NCBI GenBank assembly: GCA_948467675.1
Contig: CAOKFI010000001.1
Location: 89,159-153,158 of the forward strand
Length of the DNA: 64,000 nt
Direction of reading: 5' to 3'
Origin: an uncultured Porphyromonadaceae bacterium
GTDB lineage: Bacteria; Bacteroidota; Bacteroidia; Bacteroidales; Muribaculaceae
The notes below the pieces were generated by a model. That model saw only the letters and a program-made list of their open reading frames with translations, was not told the DNA's origin and did no database searches. Shown in pieces: positions 1-8,718 of the stretch (positions within the stretch are counted from its first letter, which is position 1; every line of letters starts with the position of its first letter). A program made the position numbers and the translations under genes.

Positions 1-1107
1 GGACAACTGGTCAATACTCATTTCCCTGACGGACCGATCAAGGATCTGCTCGCCAATGGAGTGATAGGTGGAGTAGGCGGTGTCATTGTGTTCTTGCCGA
101 ATATACTGATACTCTATTTCTTCATATCATTTATGGAGGATTCCGGATATATGGCTCGTGCGGCTTTTATAATGGATCGCGTAATGCACAAGATCGGGCT
201 GCATGGAAAGTCATTTATCCCGTTGGTGATGGGGTTCGGGTGCAATGTGCCTGCTGTAACGGCTTCACGGGCAATAGAAAGCCAGAGCAGCCGCTTGATA
301 ACGATACTCATCAATCCTTTCATGTCATGTTCTGCAAGGCTGCCCATATATGTATTGCTGGTGGGTACGTTTTTTGAGGAACATGCGGCTCTGGCTTTTC
401 TGGGACTGTATCTTGCCGGCATTCTGGTGGCTGTTGTCACAGCCCGTTTGCTTCGACGGTTCTGGTTCAAGGTCGATGAGACTCCGTTTGTCATGGAGTT
501 GCCGCCATATCGTCTGCCTACAATGAAAGCATCGTTGCGTCACATGTGGAGCAAGGGGGAGCAGTATCTCAAGAAAATGGGAGGAATCATATTGGTGGCA
601 AGTATCGTTGTCTGGGCTCTGAATTACTTTCCTAATCATGATGCAGAGCGTTCGCGTGATGCTTATGTGGCGCTTGCCGAGACCGAAACGATCAATTACG
701 ATACCGATTCTTATCTGGAAATGGCAGGAAAGACAATTAATCCGGTCATGGCTCCGCTGGGATTCCATTGGCGCGGGACTGTTGCGGCACTGGCCGGAGT
801 TCCGGCCAAGGAGATAGTAGTCTCTACTCTCGGGGTGCTTTATACCGGCAATGAGGAGACCACGGATGCAACATTGTCGCAACGGATCACAATGCCTTCG
901 ACGACGACCGGAAAGTCTGATTTCACTCCGGCATCAGCGTTGGCATTCATGGTGTTCATTCTGCTTTATTGTCCATGTCTGGCTACAGTGATTGCAATAT
1001 CGAAGGAATCGGGCAGCTGGCGGTATGGCGCATTTGCTGTAATCTACAATACCGCAATAGCATGGGTAGCCGCATTTATTGTATACCGCGTCGCATTGCT
1101 GTTCTAA
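1..1107 (+). CDS. feoB: Ferrous iron transport protein B, C-terminal part (5' end outside window)
   Basis: The reading frame is open from base 1, so this is the C-terminal part of a larger gene. FeoB is the inner-membrane Fe(II) permease with an N-terminal G domain, which is missing here. The visible part is the transmembrane Gate/core region: a GVIGGVGGV segment, the FLPNILIL helix, a SGYMARAAF motif, GFGCNVPA with its conserved Cys, and a late YCPCLAT segment with two Cys. These Cys-bearing helices are typical of FeoB. The protein ends after a last membrane helix. Its TAA stop overlaps the stop of the convergent mutS2 gene. Family assignment is secure; the upstream feoA and the G domain cannot be judged. 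Confidence 0.95.
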   Translation, partial: GQLVNTHFPDGPIKDLLANGVIGGVGGVIVFLPNILILYFFISFMEDSGYMARAAFIMDRVMHKIGLHGKSFIPLVMGFGCNVPAVTASRAIESQSSRLITILINPFMSCSARLPIYVLLVGTFFEEHAALAFLGLYLAGILVAVVTARLLRRFWFKVDETPFVMELPPYRLPTMKASLRHMWSKGEQYLKKMGGIILVASIVVWALNYFPNHDAERSRDAYVALAETETINYDTDSYLEMAGKTINPVMAPLGFHWRGTVAALAGVPAKEIVVSTLGVLYTGNEETTDATLSQRITMPSTTTGKSDFTPASALAFMVFILLYCPCLATVIAISKESGSWRYGAFAVIYNTAIAWVAAFIVYRVALLF

Positions 1108-3554
1108 CTCAGTTCTACAACGGTGATGCCGGCACCTCCGAACCTCACATCTTCATCGTGGTATGATGCGACTCCGCGCAAAGTTTCGAGGTATTGCCGT
1201 ATTGCCTGACGTAAAGCCCCGGTGCCGGTTCCATGCAATATTCTCACTCGCTGTGCGCTGAACTGTATTGCGTCGTCCATGAAATATGTTACAGCCTGCA
1301 GGGCTTCGTCGGCGCGCATTCCACGGACATCGATTTCCTGTTTGAACTTTAGCTGCCTCTCGCGCAGGCTGTCGGTTGTGGCCACACTTATGAAAGAGGC
1401 TTTCCTGGCTCCGGAGTCAGGCTTTGAAAGAGTATGGCGCAATCGGTCGGTCTTGACTGTGGTTTTGAGCATTCCGAATGTGACTATGGCGTTGTTGCCC
1501 GACAGTTCGATCACCCGTCCGGCTATACCTTGTCCGTCGAGTTTTACGGTGTCGCCTACGGATATCGGTCTGCGGTCGGTTGGTTCCGGTGCGACAGCTT
1601 TCTTCTTTTTGGCCTTAGGGGCTTTTCTTAGAATCGACGGTTCGTCGGCCGACGATTCGCTGTCGAGTCTCATCCTGTCTTCTTTAAGACGGCGTCTGGC
1701 TTCGAGTGTCTTTTCCTTTTCGGCCTGCGATTTGCGTATATCGTGGATCGTCCGCTCTATCAGAGCATTGCTGCCTTCGAGTATCCGTTTTGCCTCGTCC
1801 TTGGCCTCCGAGATGATTTCGCGGCGTTTCTGACGTAGGGTTTCGGCGTCGGTCTCGTATTGCTCAAGCAGATTTTCAAGTTTTTTCTCTTTCTGGCGGA
1901 TGGACATGCGTTTGTTTTCCCAATATCTGCGGTCGCGCGCTATGTCGAGCAGATATCGGTCCATATTTATGTAGTCGCTGCCTACGATATCTTCGGCATA
2001 TTCGATGATCGATGCCGGAAGACCTATTTTGCGTGCTATTTCTATAGCAAACGAACTGCCCGGATTGCCTATGGACAGTTTGAACATTGGCTGCATCAGA
2101 TGCCGGTCATACAGCATGGAGCCATTGATCAGTCCGGGTGTATCCTCGGCGAAATGTTTCAGGTTCTGGTAGTGTGTGGTGATAACACCCCACATACAGC
2201 GGTCATTGAACTGCTTCAGGATCGCCTGGGCTATGGCTCCGCCTATCTGAGGTTCGGTGCCGCCGCCGAATTCATCGATGAGTACTAATGACGATCCGCG
2301 TCCCTTGGCAAGCAATATCTTCATATTGCGCAGATGGGAACTGTATGTGCTCAGATCGTTTTCGATAGACTGGTCGTCGCCAATGTCGATGGCCATGTCT
2401 GTAAACATGCCTATGTGCGAGTTTTCGTATACTGGCGGGAGCATGCCGCACTGTGCCATATACTGTACGATGCCTACAGTCTTGAGTGTTACCGATTTTC
2501 CGCCGGCATTCGGACCGGAGATTATCAGAAGCCGGTGTTCTGGCGTAAGTGTGATGTCGAGAGGCACTATGTCCTTGCCCTGACGTTGCAGAGACAGCAG
2601 CAATACCGGGTGGCAGGCATGATACCATTCCATCTCGGGGTTACGGGAGAGCGATGGCATGTGGCCTCCAGTTTCGTTGGCAAACAGGGCTTTCGCCTGA
2701 ATGAAGTCGAGCTCGCCTGCGATGTCATAGCTTGCCAGCATATCGTCTATGTAGGGGCGCATCTCGTCAGATACGGCAGTAAGTATCCGTATTATCTCTC
2801 TGCGCTCTTCCATCTGTAGTTCGCGTATGCGGTTGTTGGCCTCGACGATTTCCGCCGGTTCTATATATATGGTCTTGCCGGAAGCGGACTCGTCGTGGAC
2901 TATGCCGTTGATCTTGCGCTTGTGCATAGGAGCTACTGGAATCACAAGGCGTCCGTCGCGGACCGAAGGGGATGTGTCGCTGTCGATATATCCAGCCTGG
3001 ACTGCCTGGGCGAGCACGCGACGCATGGCGGCGTTCATCGATCCTGTAGCTGCCGATATAGATGAGCGGATCTGGGCTAATTCGGGTGTCGCGTTGTCCT
3101 TTATGTTGCCAAAACGGTCTATGATCCGGTCGATCTTGCGGCAGATATCAGGAAATGGTGTTATTCCGACCGCAATTGTATCGAGTGCGGGATATGCAGA
3201 TATCCCTTCTTCAGAGCGGTGTGCCGCGAAAAATGAGGCCACATCTGCGATTGCTCCGAGCGAACGACGAACGGCTCCGAGATCCTCTGCCGATATATAT
3301 GTTCCGGCAATGCGTATTGCGGCTATAGCCGGTGTCACATCGGTTATTGCTCCCAGATTCAGCTCCTCGTCGCTTGCTATTATGGTCTGCATCTCGGCTG
3401 TGGTGTGCAGTTTGAACGACACTGTATCATAGTCGTCGGAAAATGTCATCAGGTCGCAGTGTTCCGTGCCAAGCGAAGAGCAGCAACGTTCCTTGACGAG
3501 ATCGCGAACTGTGTCGAAACCTATCTTATGCTCGAAATTGTCAGGATATATCAC
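1104..3554 (-). CDS. mutS2: Endonuclease MutS2 (Smr-domain MutS paralogue)
   Basis: 816 aa, normal length for MutS2, a MutS paralogue that acts on recombination intermediates or on collided/stalled ribosomes rather than on mismatches. The N-terminal mismatch-binding domain of MutS is absent, as expected. The core has the Walker A GPNAGGKS at residues 347-354, a Walker B of the LVLIDEFGGGT type, a long charged coiled coil around 520-640 and a C-terminal Smr domain with DVRGMRADEA and HGTGTGALR. Translation starts at GTG (3552-3554); a TAnnTTTG-type promoter lies just upstream (3582-3589 on the minus strand). The gene is divergent from the oxidoreductase and convergent with feoB, with overlapping stop codons. 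Confidence 0.95.
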   Translation of the reverse strand: MIYPDNFEHKIGFDTVRDLVKERCCSSLGTEHCDLMTFSDDYDTVSFKLHTTAEMQTIIASDEELNLGAITDVTPAIAAIRIAGTYISAEDLGAVRRSLGAIADVASFFAAHRSEEGISAYPALDTIAVGITPFPDICRKIDRIIDRFGNIKDNATPELAQIRSSISAATGSMNAAMRRVLAQAVQAGYIDSDTSPSVRDGRLVIPVAPMHKRKINGIVHDESASGKTIYIEPAEIVEANNRIRELQMEERREIIRILTAVSDEMRPYIDDMLASYDIAGELDFIQAKALFANETGGHMPSLSRNPEMEWYHACHPVLLLSLQRQGKDIVPLDITLTPEHRLLIISGPNAGGKSVTLKTVGIVQYMAQCGMLPPVYENSHIGMFTDMAIDIGDDQSIENDLSTYSSHLRNMKILLAKGRGSSLVLIDEFGGGTEPQIGGAIAQAILKQFNDRCMWGVITTHYQNLKHFAEDTPGLINGSMLYDRHLMQPMFKLSIGNPGSSFAIEIARKIGLPASIIEYAEDIVGSDYINMDRYLLDIARDRRYWENKRMSIRQKEKKLENLLEQYETDAETLRQKRREIISEAKDEAKRILEGSNALIERTIHDIRKSQAEKEKTLEARRRLKEDRMRLDSESSADEPSILRKAPKAKKKKAVAPEPTDRRPISVGDTVKLDGQGIAGRVIELSGNNAIVTFGMLKTTVKTDRLRHTLSKPDSGARKASFISVATTDSLRERQLKFKQEIDVRGMRADEALQAVTYFMDDAIQFSAQRVRILHGTGTGALRQAIRQYLETLRGVASYHDEDVRFGGAGITVVELS

Positions 3555-3581
3555 TTATCTAAACTGTCTTTATATGATATG

Positions 3582-3589
3582 CAAAATTA
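3582..3589 (-). promoter_or_regulatory. Probable -7 box of the mutS2 promoter
   Basis: On the minus strand this reads TAATTTTG, matching the Bacteroidota -7 consensus TAnnTTTG. It would start transcription about 22 nt before the GTG start. No good TTTG -33 box is seen at the right distance. The site lies back to back with the plus-strand box at 3611-3618, so the two promoters should compete for polymerase. Confidence 0.5.
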
Positions 3590-3610
3590 CGAATTTGCAT
3601 TCAGTTGTGC

Positions 3611-3618
3611 TATATTTG
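3611..3618 (+). promoter_or_regulatory. -7 box immediately before the oxidoreductase start
   Basis: TATATTTG fits TAnnTTTG exactly and is followed by only four bases before the ATG at 3623. Transcription normally starts about 5-7 nt after this box, so the mRNA would begin at or next to the start codon. No clear -33 TTTG is visible. Confidence 0.45.
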
Positions 3619-3622
3619 TGAG

Positions 3623-4633
3623 ATGAAACAGATGGATAAGATTCGTTTTGGTGTTGTAGGTACCAATTTTATTACCGACTGGCTGATCGAAGGGGCGCGG
3701 GATGACGTGCGTTTCAGCCTGACGGCGGTGTGTTCTCGTCAAGAAGAAACCGGCAAGGCGTTTGCGTTGAAACATTCGATTCCGTACGTTTATACGGCGG
3801 TTGAAGAAATGGTATCGTCGCCGGATATCGATGCGGTGTATATAGCGTCGCCAAATGCGTTGCATGCCAGTCAGGCAATAATATGTATGGAGCATGGCAA
3901 GCATGTGTTGTGTGAGAAGCCTATGGCTTCCAATTCCAGGGAGGCGGAACGTATGATCGATGTAGCCCGGCGGAATGGGGTGGTGCTGATGGAGGCGATG
4001 AAACCTACGTTGTCGCCTAATTTCCGTGTATTGACAGATAATCTGTACAGGATAGGTACGGTGCGTAGATTTTTTGCGTCGTATTGTCAGTATTCCTCCC
4101 GTTACGATGCCCTGAAGCGCGGAGTTGTGGCCAATGCCTTCAGACCGGAACTTTCGAATGGGGCAGTGATGGATATCGGCGTCTACTGCCTTTATCCGAT
4201 GATAGTGCTGTTCGGTAAGCCGGAAGCTGTCATTGCCTCAGCTATGAAACTGCCTACAGGTGTCGACGGTCAGGGTTCTGTCGTATGCCGTTATGACGGG
4301 TTCGATGCCGTGGTTGTCTATTCCAAGATCTCGGATTCGCATTTGCCGAGCGAAATTCAGGGAGAGGACGGTACATTGAGTATTGATCGGATCAATCAGC
4401 CGCGTAAAATTATGTTTTATCCGCGTGATAAAACGAAGCCGGCAGAAGACCTCAGCATCCGATGTCTGGAAAACGAATATTATTACGAGGTCAAGGAGTT
4501 TCTGGATCTCATAGAGTCAGGCAGTGTGGAGTCGAAGGTCAATTCGCATAAAAATTCATTGGATACAACAGCAGTGATGGATGAGATCCGCTTTCAGTCA
4601 GGAATCGTGTTTCCGGCAGACGGGGAGATGTGA
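3623..4633 (+). CDS. Gfo/Idh/MocA family NAD(P)-dependent oxidoreductase
   Basis: 336 aa from ATG 3623 (a TTG at 3605 and an ATG at 3632 are alternatives). The N-terminal Rossmann fold starts with IRFGVVGTNF. The family hallmark EKP motif follows in HVLCEKPMASN, with the substrate-binding alpha/beta domain after it. No signal peptide is present, so it is cytoplasmic. Enzymes of this family oxidise or reduce sugars, inositols or dihydrodiols with NAD(P); the substrate cannot be read from sequence. It stands alone between divergent mutS2 and the DUF308 gene, with no sugar-catabolic neighbours to suggest a pathway. Confidence 0.85.
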   Translation: MKQMDKIRFGVVGTNFITDWLIEGARDDVRFSLTAVCSRQEETGKAFALKHSIPYVYTAVEEMVSSPDIDAVYIASPNALHASQAIICMEHGKHVLCEKPMASNSREAERMIDVARRNGVVLMEAMKPTLSPNFRVLTDNLYRIGTVRRFFASYCQYSSRYDALKRGVVANAFRPELSNGAVMDIGVYCLYPMIVLFGKPEAVIASAMKLPTGVDGQGSVVCRYDGFDAVVVYSKISDSHLPSEIQGEDGTLSIDRINQPRKIMFYPRDKTKPAEDLSIRCLENEYYYEVKEFLDLIESGSVESKVNSHKNSLDTTAVMDEIRFQSGIVFPADGEM

Positions 4634-4746
4634 CATATTGTCGTAACGGCATTGAATGATAGCTGTTTCTTTTCAACAAAATTTGTTAACCTGTTGTTAT
4701 AGTTGGAAAGATAATAAATTTAATGTCTAACAAATAAATTTAAGTC

Positions 4747-5298
4747 ATGAACTCTAAATTGAACTATTGGGGACAGTCCAAGGCTTGGTGGGCTGTGCTT
4801 TGTGTAGGTATCTTGATGGTATTGTGCGGATTTGCTTACTGGTTCTTTCCAGTCATGGGCTATGCTGTGGCATCGGTGCTTTTTGGCTGGCTGTTGATAC
4901 TGGCAGGAGTGGTTCAGCTGTGTGTGTCTGCCGGAGAGAACAGGCCCCGTGGGTGGGGCTGGTGGCTTGCCGGCGGCGTGATCGATATGTTTATCGGATT
5001 TGTGCTGGTGCGTAGTATCACACTGGCTGAGGCTGTATTCCCGTACTTTATTGCATTTGTGTTCATATTCTGGGGCATAAGCGCATTGGTAAGCGCGGTC
5101 AACCAGCGCGGTCGCCGTTATTGGTGGCTTTACATCATCAATGGCATTCTTCTGCTTGTGATCGGTTTCTTCTTTATCGATGCCGGCTGGGGACAGGATA
5201 TGGAAATGACCAGTTTCCTGGTGTCGCTCGCTTTTATCTATTGGGGCTTCTCTGTAGCCATGGCGTCATACGATATGAAGCCGACCCGAGTCGAATAA
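4747..5298 (+). CDS. DUF308/HdeD-like six-helix membrane protein
   Basis: 183 aa, almost entirely hydrophobic with about six predicted membrane segments (roughly residues 15-33, 40-60, 72-90, 95-113, 122-142, 152-172). The repeated pattern of helix pairs with GW/WG turns (FGWLLILAGVVQL, FIFWGISALVSA, FIYWGFSVAMAS) is that of the DUF308/HdeD family. HdeD is linked to acid resistance in E. coli, but function elsewhere is unknown, so only the family is called. An AT-rich leader precedes the start; no confident promoter is seen. The gene appears monocistronic. Confidence 0.8.
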   Translation: MNSKLNYWGQSKAWWAVLCVGILMVLCGFAYWFFPVMGYAVASVLFGWLLILAGVVQLCVSAGENRPRGWGWWLAGGVIDMFIGFVLVRSITLAEAVFPYFIAFVFIFWGISALVSAVNQRGRRYWWLYIINGILLLVIGFFFIDAGWGQDMEMTSFLVSLAFIYWGFSVAMASYDMKPTRVE

Positions 5299-5462
5299 GT
5301 GCGTATGTCGGCTCCGACATGCGATCTGAAAACGGAATGCCGGTGGAGCGGATACCTGCGGGAATTGGCAGCATGTCACCGCCCACCGGCTCTGTTTGTC
5401 GCGTAATGCGCGTTGTTTACACTCCTTAGCTTTTATTAATATGAAATGTCGTAGATAATTAG

Positions 5463-5470
5463 TAGCTTTG
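5463..5470 (+). promoter_or_regulatory. Probable -7 box upstream of the Trp-rich protein gene
   Basis: TAGCTTTG fits TAnnTTTG and would give a leader of about 75 nt before the ATG at 5553. No clear TTTG lies 19-21 bp upstream. The stretch 5299-5462 otherwise holds nothing recognisable. Confidence 0.45.
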
Positions 5471-5552
5471 TATTATTAAAGGACTAAACTATTTCGATGT
5501 AGAGTGGTCTAATAATGAAAAGAAAGTTTACACATCATTCAAACGAACAATC

Positions 5553-6842
5553 ATGAACTTGAAGAAACTTGCATTGCTTATGGGTGCCGCTATCGGTTGC
5601 ACCGGGATCGTGATGGCTCAGAACTACTACGATGATGACATATACTTCGATGCGTCGAAGGCTCCTAAAAAGACAAAAGAGGTTAAGGCCGTGAAAAAAT
5701 CTTCTGCCGAGCAGGGCGGGTACGCATACGATTATCCGTCGTCGGACAGCTACACGGTGGTAACATCAAATACGCGCGATGTCGATGAGTACAACCGCAG
5801 AGGATCGTATGTGTCTTCAGATTCTGTATCATCTGCCGGTGATGAGGACAACTTCGCTTATACCAAACGCATAGAGCGTTTTCATAATCCGGATATAGTA
5901 AGCGCGTCTGGAGACGATGACCTGATTTATTACTATACTTCCGCTGACAATGAATTGCAGCCAGCTGCCAATGTCAATGTATATGTCTCGACTCCCGGCA
6001 TATGGGGCTCCTGGTATCCGAGCGCATGGTCCTGGGCCTGGTCGTCGCCTTGGTATAGTCCGTTGGCTTGGTCATCGCCCTGGTATCCTTCCGCCTGGGG
6101 ATGGGATCCTTACTGGAGTTTCGGCTGGGGGCCTTCGTGGGGCTGGGGGCCGTCATGGGGCTGGGGGCCGTCATGGAGCTGGGGCTGGGCTGGTCCCGGA
6201 TGGCATCCTGGCCATTGGTATCCCGGTCATGGCCCAGGTCATTGGCACCCTGCGCCTGCTCGTCCGACAAGTCCCGGTGCATACCGTCCGGCACGGCCGT
6301 CGGGAGCGTCCGGCATTGGTGGTCGGCCGAATTACAACAACCGCTATGGCATAGGGTCGGCGCGTCGTCCCGGACAGTCGGTTTCGTCGGGTAATACCGG
6401 CGGACGTCCAGGCAGTAATATGAGGCCTAATGCCTCGCAGTCAAGCCGTCCTTCGTACGGGGCTTCGTCAGGTTCTGCCCGTCCGGGAAATCAGCAGCGT
6501 CCGACAGTCGGTGTCAACGGACAGCGTCGAGGCGCTAATACAGTGTATTCCACACCCGCACAATCCGGTAACTATAATCCATCAAACGCCACTCGTCCGA
6601 GCGGGAATTATACACCATCCCAGCGTCCGTCCAACTCAAACGGATACCGTCAGGGAGCGAACAGTAATAACCGTAATAATTCATCGGTCGGTTCGTATCG
6701 TCAGCAATCAGGTTCCAACCGTTCCAACGGATCTTACAACAGTGGATCTTCGTGGGGGGCAGGTGGCGGACGATCCGGCGGATCGTACAATGGCGGCGGC
6801 CGTAGCGGCGGATCTCGCGGCGGTGCCGGAGGGCGTCATTAA
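5553..6842 (+). CDS. Secreted low-complexity protein with tryptophan-rich core and Gly/Ser/Asn/Arg tail
   Basis: 429 aa, not assignable to a characterised family. Residues 1-22 form a signal peptide ending in MAQ. Residues 23-140 are polar and acidic, with a Lys-rich patch at 39-49. Residues 150-232 hold 22 Trp in about 80 positions, mixed with Gly, Ser, Pro, Tyr and later His, including three perfect GPSWxW units (193-210). Residues 235-429 are disordered and rich in Gly, Ser, Asn, Arg, Pro and Tyr, ending in GGxSGG/GGR-type repeats. No enzyme motif or sorting domain is seen. The next gene, a FadL-like porin, starts 40 bp downstream and may be co-transcribed. A structural, adhesive or surface-coating role is only a guess. 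Confidence 0.8.
   Translation: MNLKKLALLMGAAIGCTGIVMAQNYYDDDIYFDASKAPKKTKEVKAVKKSSAEQGGYAYDYPSSDSYTVVTSNTRDVDEYNRRGSYVSSDSVSSAGDEDNFAYTKRIERFHNPDIVSASGDDDLIYYYTSADNELQPAANVNVYVSTPGIWGSWYPSAWSWAWSSPWYSPLAWSSPWYPSAWGWDPYWSFGWGPSWGWGPSWGWGPSWSWGWAGPGWHPGHWYPGHGPGHWHPAPARPTSPGAYRPARPSGASGIGGRPNYNNRYGIGSARRPGQSVSSGNTGGRPGSNMRPNASQSSRPSYGASSGSARPGNQQRPTVGVNGQRRGANTVYSTPAQSGNYNPSNATRPSGNYTPSQRPSNSNGYRQGANSNNRNNSSVGSYRQQSGSNRSNGSYNSGSSWGAGGGRSGGSYNGGGRSGGSRGGAGGRH
6129..6182 (+). repeat. Three tandem 18-bp units encoding GPSWGW/GPSWSW
   Basis: Three consecutive 18-bp units lie in frame inside the Trp-rich core (6129-6146, 6147-6164, 6165-6182). Units two and three differ at one base; unit one differs at a few wobble positions. 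This looks like recent in-frame duplication and could vary in copy number between strains. Confidence 0.75.
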
Positions 6843-6882
6843 TCAATAATTTACAATCACGTTTAAATCAACTTGTCGAGAT

Positions 6883-8496
6883 ATGAAAAGAAAGATACTG
6901 ACAGCTGTAGCCGGAGCACTTCCGATGGTGATAATGGCTCAGGGCGCTACCGATCTATATCAGTTGTCGCAGACAGAACTGCGGGGAACCGCACGTTTTA
7001 TGTCGATGGGCGGTGCGTTCGGTGCTCTTGGAGGGGATCTGTCGACTCTTAACCAGAATCCTGCCGGTATAGGCGTATATCGTGGCAGTGAGATAGGAGT
7101 GACTCTCGATATCGATATCCAGGGTTCGAAATTTACCCCGAACCAGGGTCAGTCATCGACAATGAGCCAGACCAAAGTAGCCTGCAATGATTTCGGGTAT
7201 GTCGGAACAACACAGCTGTTCAACGACATAATGCCGACCTTCTCCTGGGGCGCTTCATATTCGCGCAGAGTATCGTTCGACCGCGTGTATTCTGGTTATG
7301 TGTCATCAATAGGGACTTCATTGAGTAATTATGCAGCCTATATGTCGCAGGATTATGCTCCTTCTGAACTGTTAGGGACTACAGGCTCTGACGGGTACGA
7401 TCCTTTCAACAATCCTGATATTCCATGGCTTAGCGCATTGGCATATAACACATATCTTATCAATGAGGTGGGGGGCCAATATAACGGCCTGTTTAAGAAC
7501 GGATCGGCAGGAGATGCGGCGGTCAATGTACGTCAGCGTGGATCAGTCGACGAGTATTCTATAAATTTCGGTGGAAATTTTGCCAATACCGTTTATTGGG
7601 GACTTGGATTCGGAATCACCGATCTGAATTTTACGTCTGATACTTACTATGACGAGCAGATTGCTGATGCCCGTATTCCCAATGCCGATGCTACCGGTGT
7701 AGCTACCGGTAATGCCGCATTCGGACTCGGTAATCATGAGAATGTATCGGGTACGGGTTTCAACTTTAAATTCGGTCTTATATTCAAGCCGATCAATGAA
7801 CTCCGTATAGGTTTTGCAGTTCATACTCCTACATATTATAGTCTGACATACAACCGCAATGCCTGGGTCGATTACAATCTTCAGAGTCCCGATTTCAATC
7901 CTCAGGCTCAGACCGGATACGCATATACCAATAATGATGACAAGCCGTATGATTATACCGGTTATGGAAACTGGAACGCCAATCTCAATACCCCGTGGCG
8001 TCTTGTAGCCAGTATTGCAGGTGTCATAGGCGGACGAGGCATTATAAGTATGGACTATGAATATAATGCATATCAGAATATGTCGGTAGGTGACAGCTGG
8101 GGCAAATTCGAAGATGTGAGCGCTGACGTGCACAGTTATTACAAGGCCTCCAATACATTGCGTATCGGTGCGGAATACAGGCTTACTCCACAATGGAGCC
8201 TGCGAGCTGGTTACAGTATAAAGTCATCTCCGGTTCAGACCGATGCGTATGACAACCGTGATTATATATATACTTCAGGTACAAATCCGTCATATACGTT
8301 CGATAATACTATACAGTATATAACATGTGGTCTCGGCTGGCGATATAAAGGATTCTATGCAGATGCCGCTTACGTGCACAAGCATCGTGAAAGCCGTTGG
8401 TCTGCATTTACCAACTTCAATGGTGTCACGCCTCCTGAAGCAACTATAACCGACAACAACAATCATATCGTTTTGTCGGTAGGTTATAAGTTCTGA
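6883..8496 (+). CDS. Outer-membrane transport protein of the OmpP1/FadL/TodX type
   Basis: 537 aa with a signal peptide ending in MAQG. It opens with the family pattern TARFMSMGGAFGALGGD followed by NPAGIGVYRGSE, the N-terminal hatch region of FadL-like porins. Alternating aromatic beta-strand segments fill the rest, and the chain ends in LSVGYKF with a terminal Phe, as expected for BAM-dependent barrels. FadL proteins let hydrophobic compounds cross the outer membrane; many Bacteroidota members are uncharacterised. It follows the Trp-rich protein gene by 40 bp and is closed by a strong hairpin terminator. The ligand is unknown. Confidence 0.85.
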   Translation: MKRKILTAVAGALPMVIMAQGATDLYQLSQTELRGTARFMSMGGAFGALGGDLSTLNQNPAGIGVYRGSEIGVTLDIDIQGSKFTPNQGQSSTMSQTKVACNDFGYVGTTQLFNDIMPTFSWGASYSRRVSFDRVYSGYVSSIGTSLSNYAAYMSQDYAPSELLGTTGSDGYDPFNNPDIPWLSALAYNTYLINEVGGQYNGLFKNGSAGDAAVNVRQRGSVDEYSINFGGNFANTVYWGLGFGITDLNFTSDTYYDEQIADARIPNADATGVATGNAAFGLGNHENVSGTGFNFKFGLIFKPINELRIGFAVHTPTYYSLTYNRNAWVDYNLQSPDFNPQAQTGYAYTNNDDKPYDYTGYGNWNANLNTPWRLVASIAGVIGGRGIISMDYEYNAYQNMSVGDSWGKFEDVSADVHSYYKASNTLRIGAEYRLTPQWSLRAGYSIKSSPVQTDAYDNRDYIYTSGTNPSYTFDNTIQYITCGLGWRYKGFYADAAYVHKHRESRWSAFTNFNGVTPPEATITDNNNHIVLSVGYKF

Positions 8497-8513
8497 TAGA
8501 TCTGACTGTTGAT

Positions 8514-8566
8514 AAAATAATCGAGGCTCCGTGAGTCGGTTGGCTTATAGGAGTCTCGATTATTTT
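8514..8566 (+). terminator. Rho-independent terminator after the FadL-like gene
   Basis: Arms 8514-8530 and 8550-8566 are 17-bp inverted repeats with a single mismatch. The outer A/T ends give the T-run on the plus strand. It lies 17 bp after the stop codon. Confidence 0.9.
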
Positions 8567-8613
8567 GTGTATGTGGATATAATTTAAAATGAATTCATGG
8601 ATTTAAACGATAT

Positions 8614-8645
8614 TTTGTATTATTATGGATTAATGATTATATTTG
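8614..8645 (+). promoter_or_regulatory. Full Bacteroidota promoter for the CapD-like gene
   Basis: TTTG at 8614-8617, a 20-bp spacer, and TATATTTG at 8638-8645 match the -33/-7 consensus completely. The leader to ATG 8719 would be about 67 nt. Confidence 0.8.
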
Positions 8646-8718
8646 CACATCTATTATTTTAAGCAATCGTAAAAATAATTAGTTATTAGACAAATCTCAT
8701 TTAAGTAATGATTTGAAC

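Noticed and set aside
5974..6394. Extra open frames in both strands across the Trp-rich region
   Set aside because: GC-rich repeats keep all frames open; only the frame with the signal peptide is supported.
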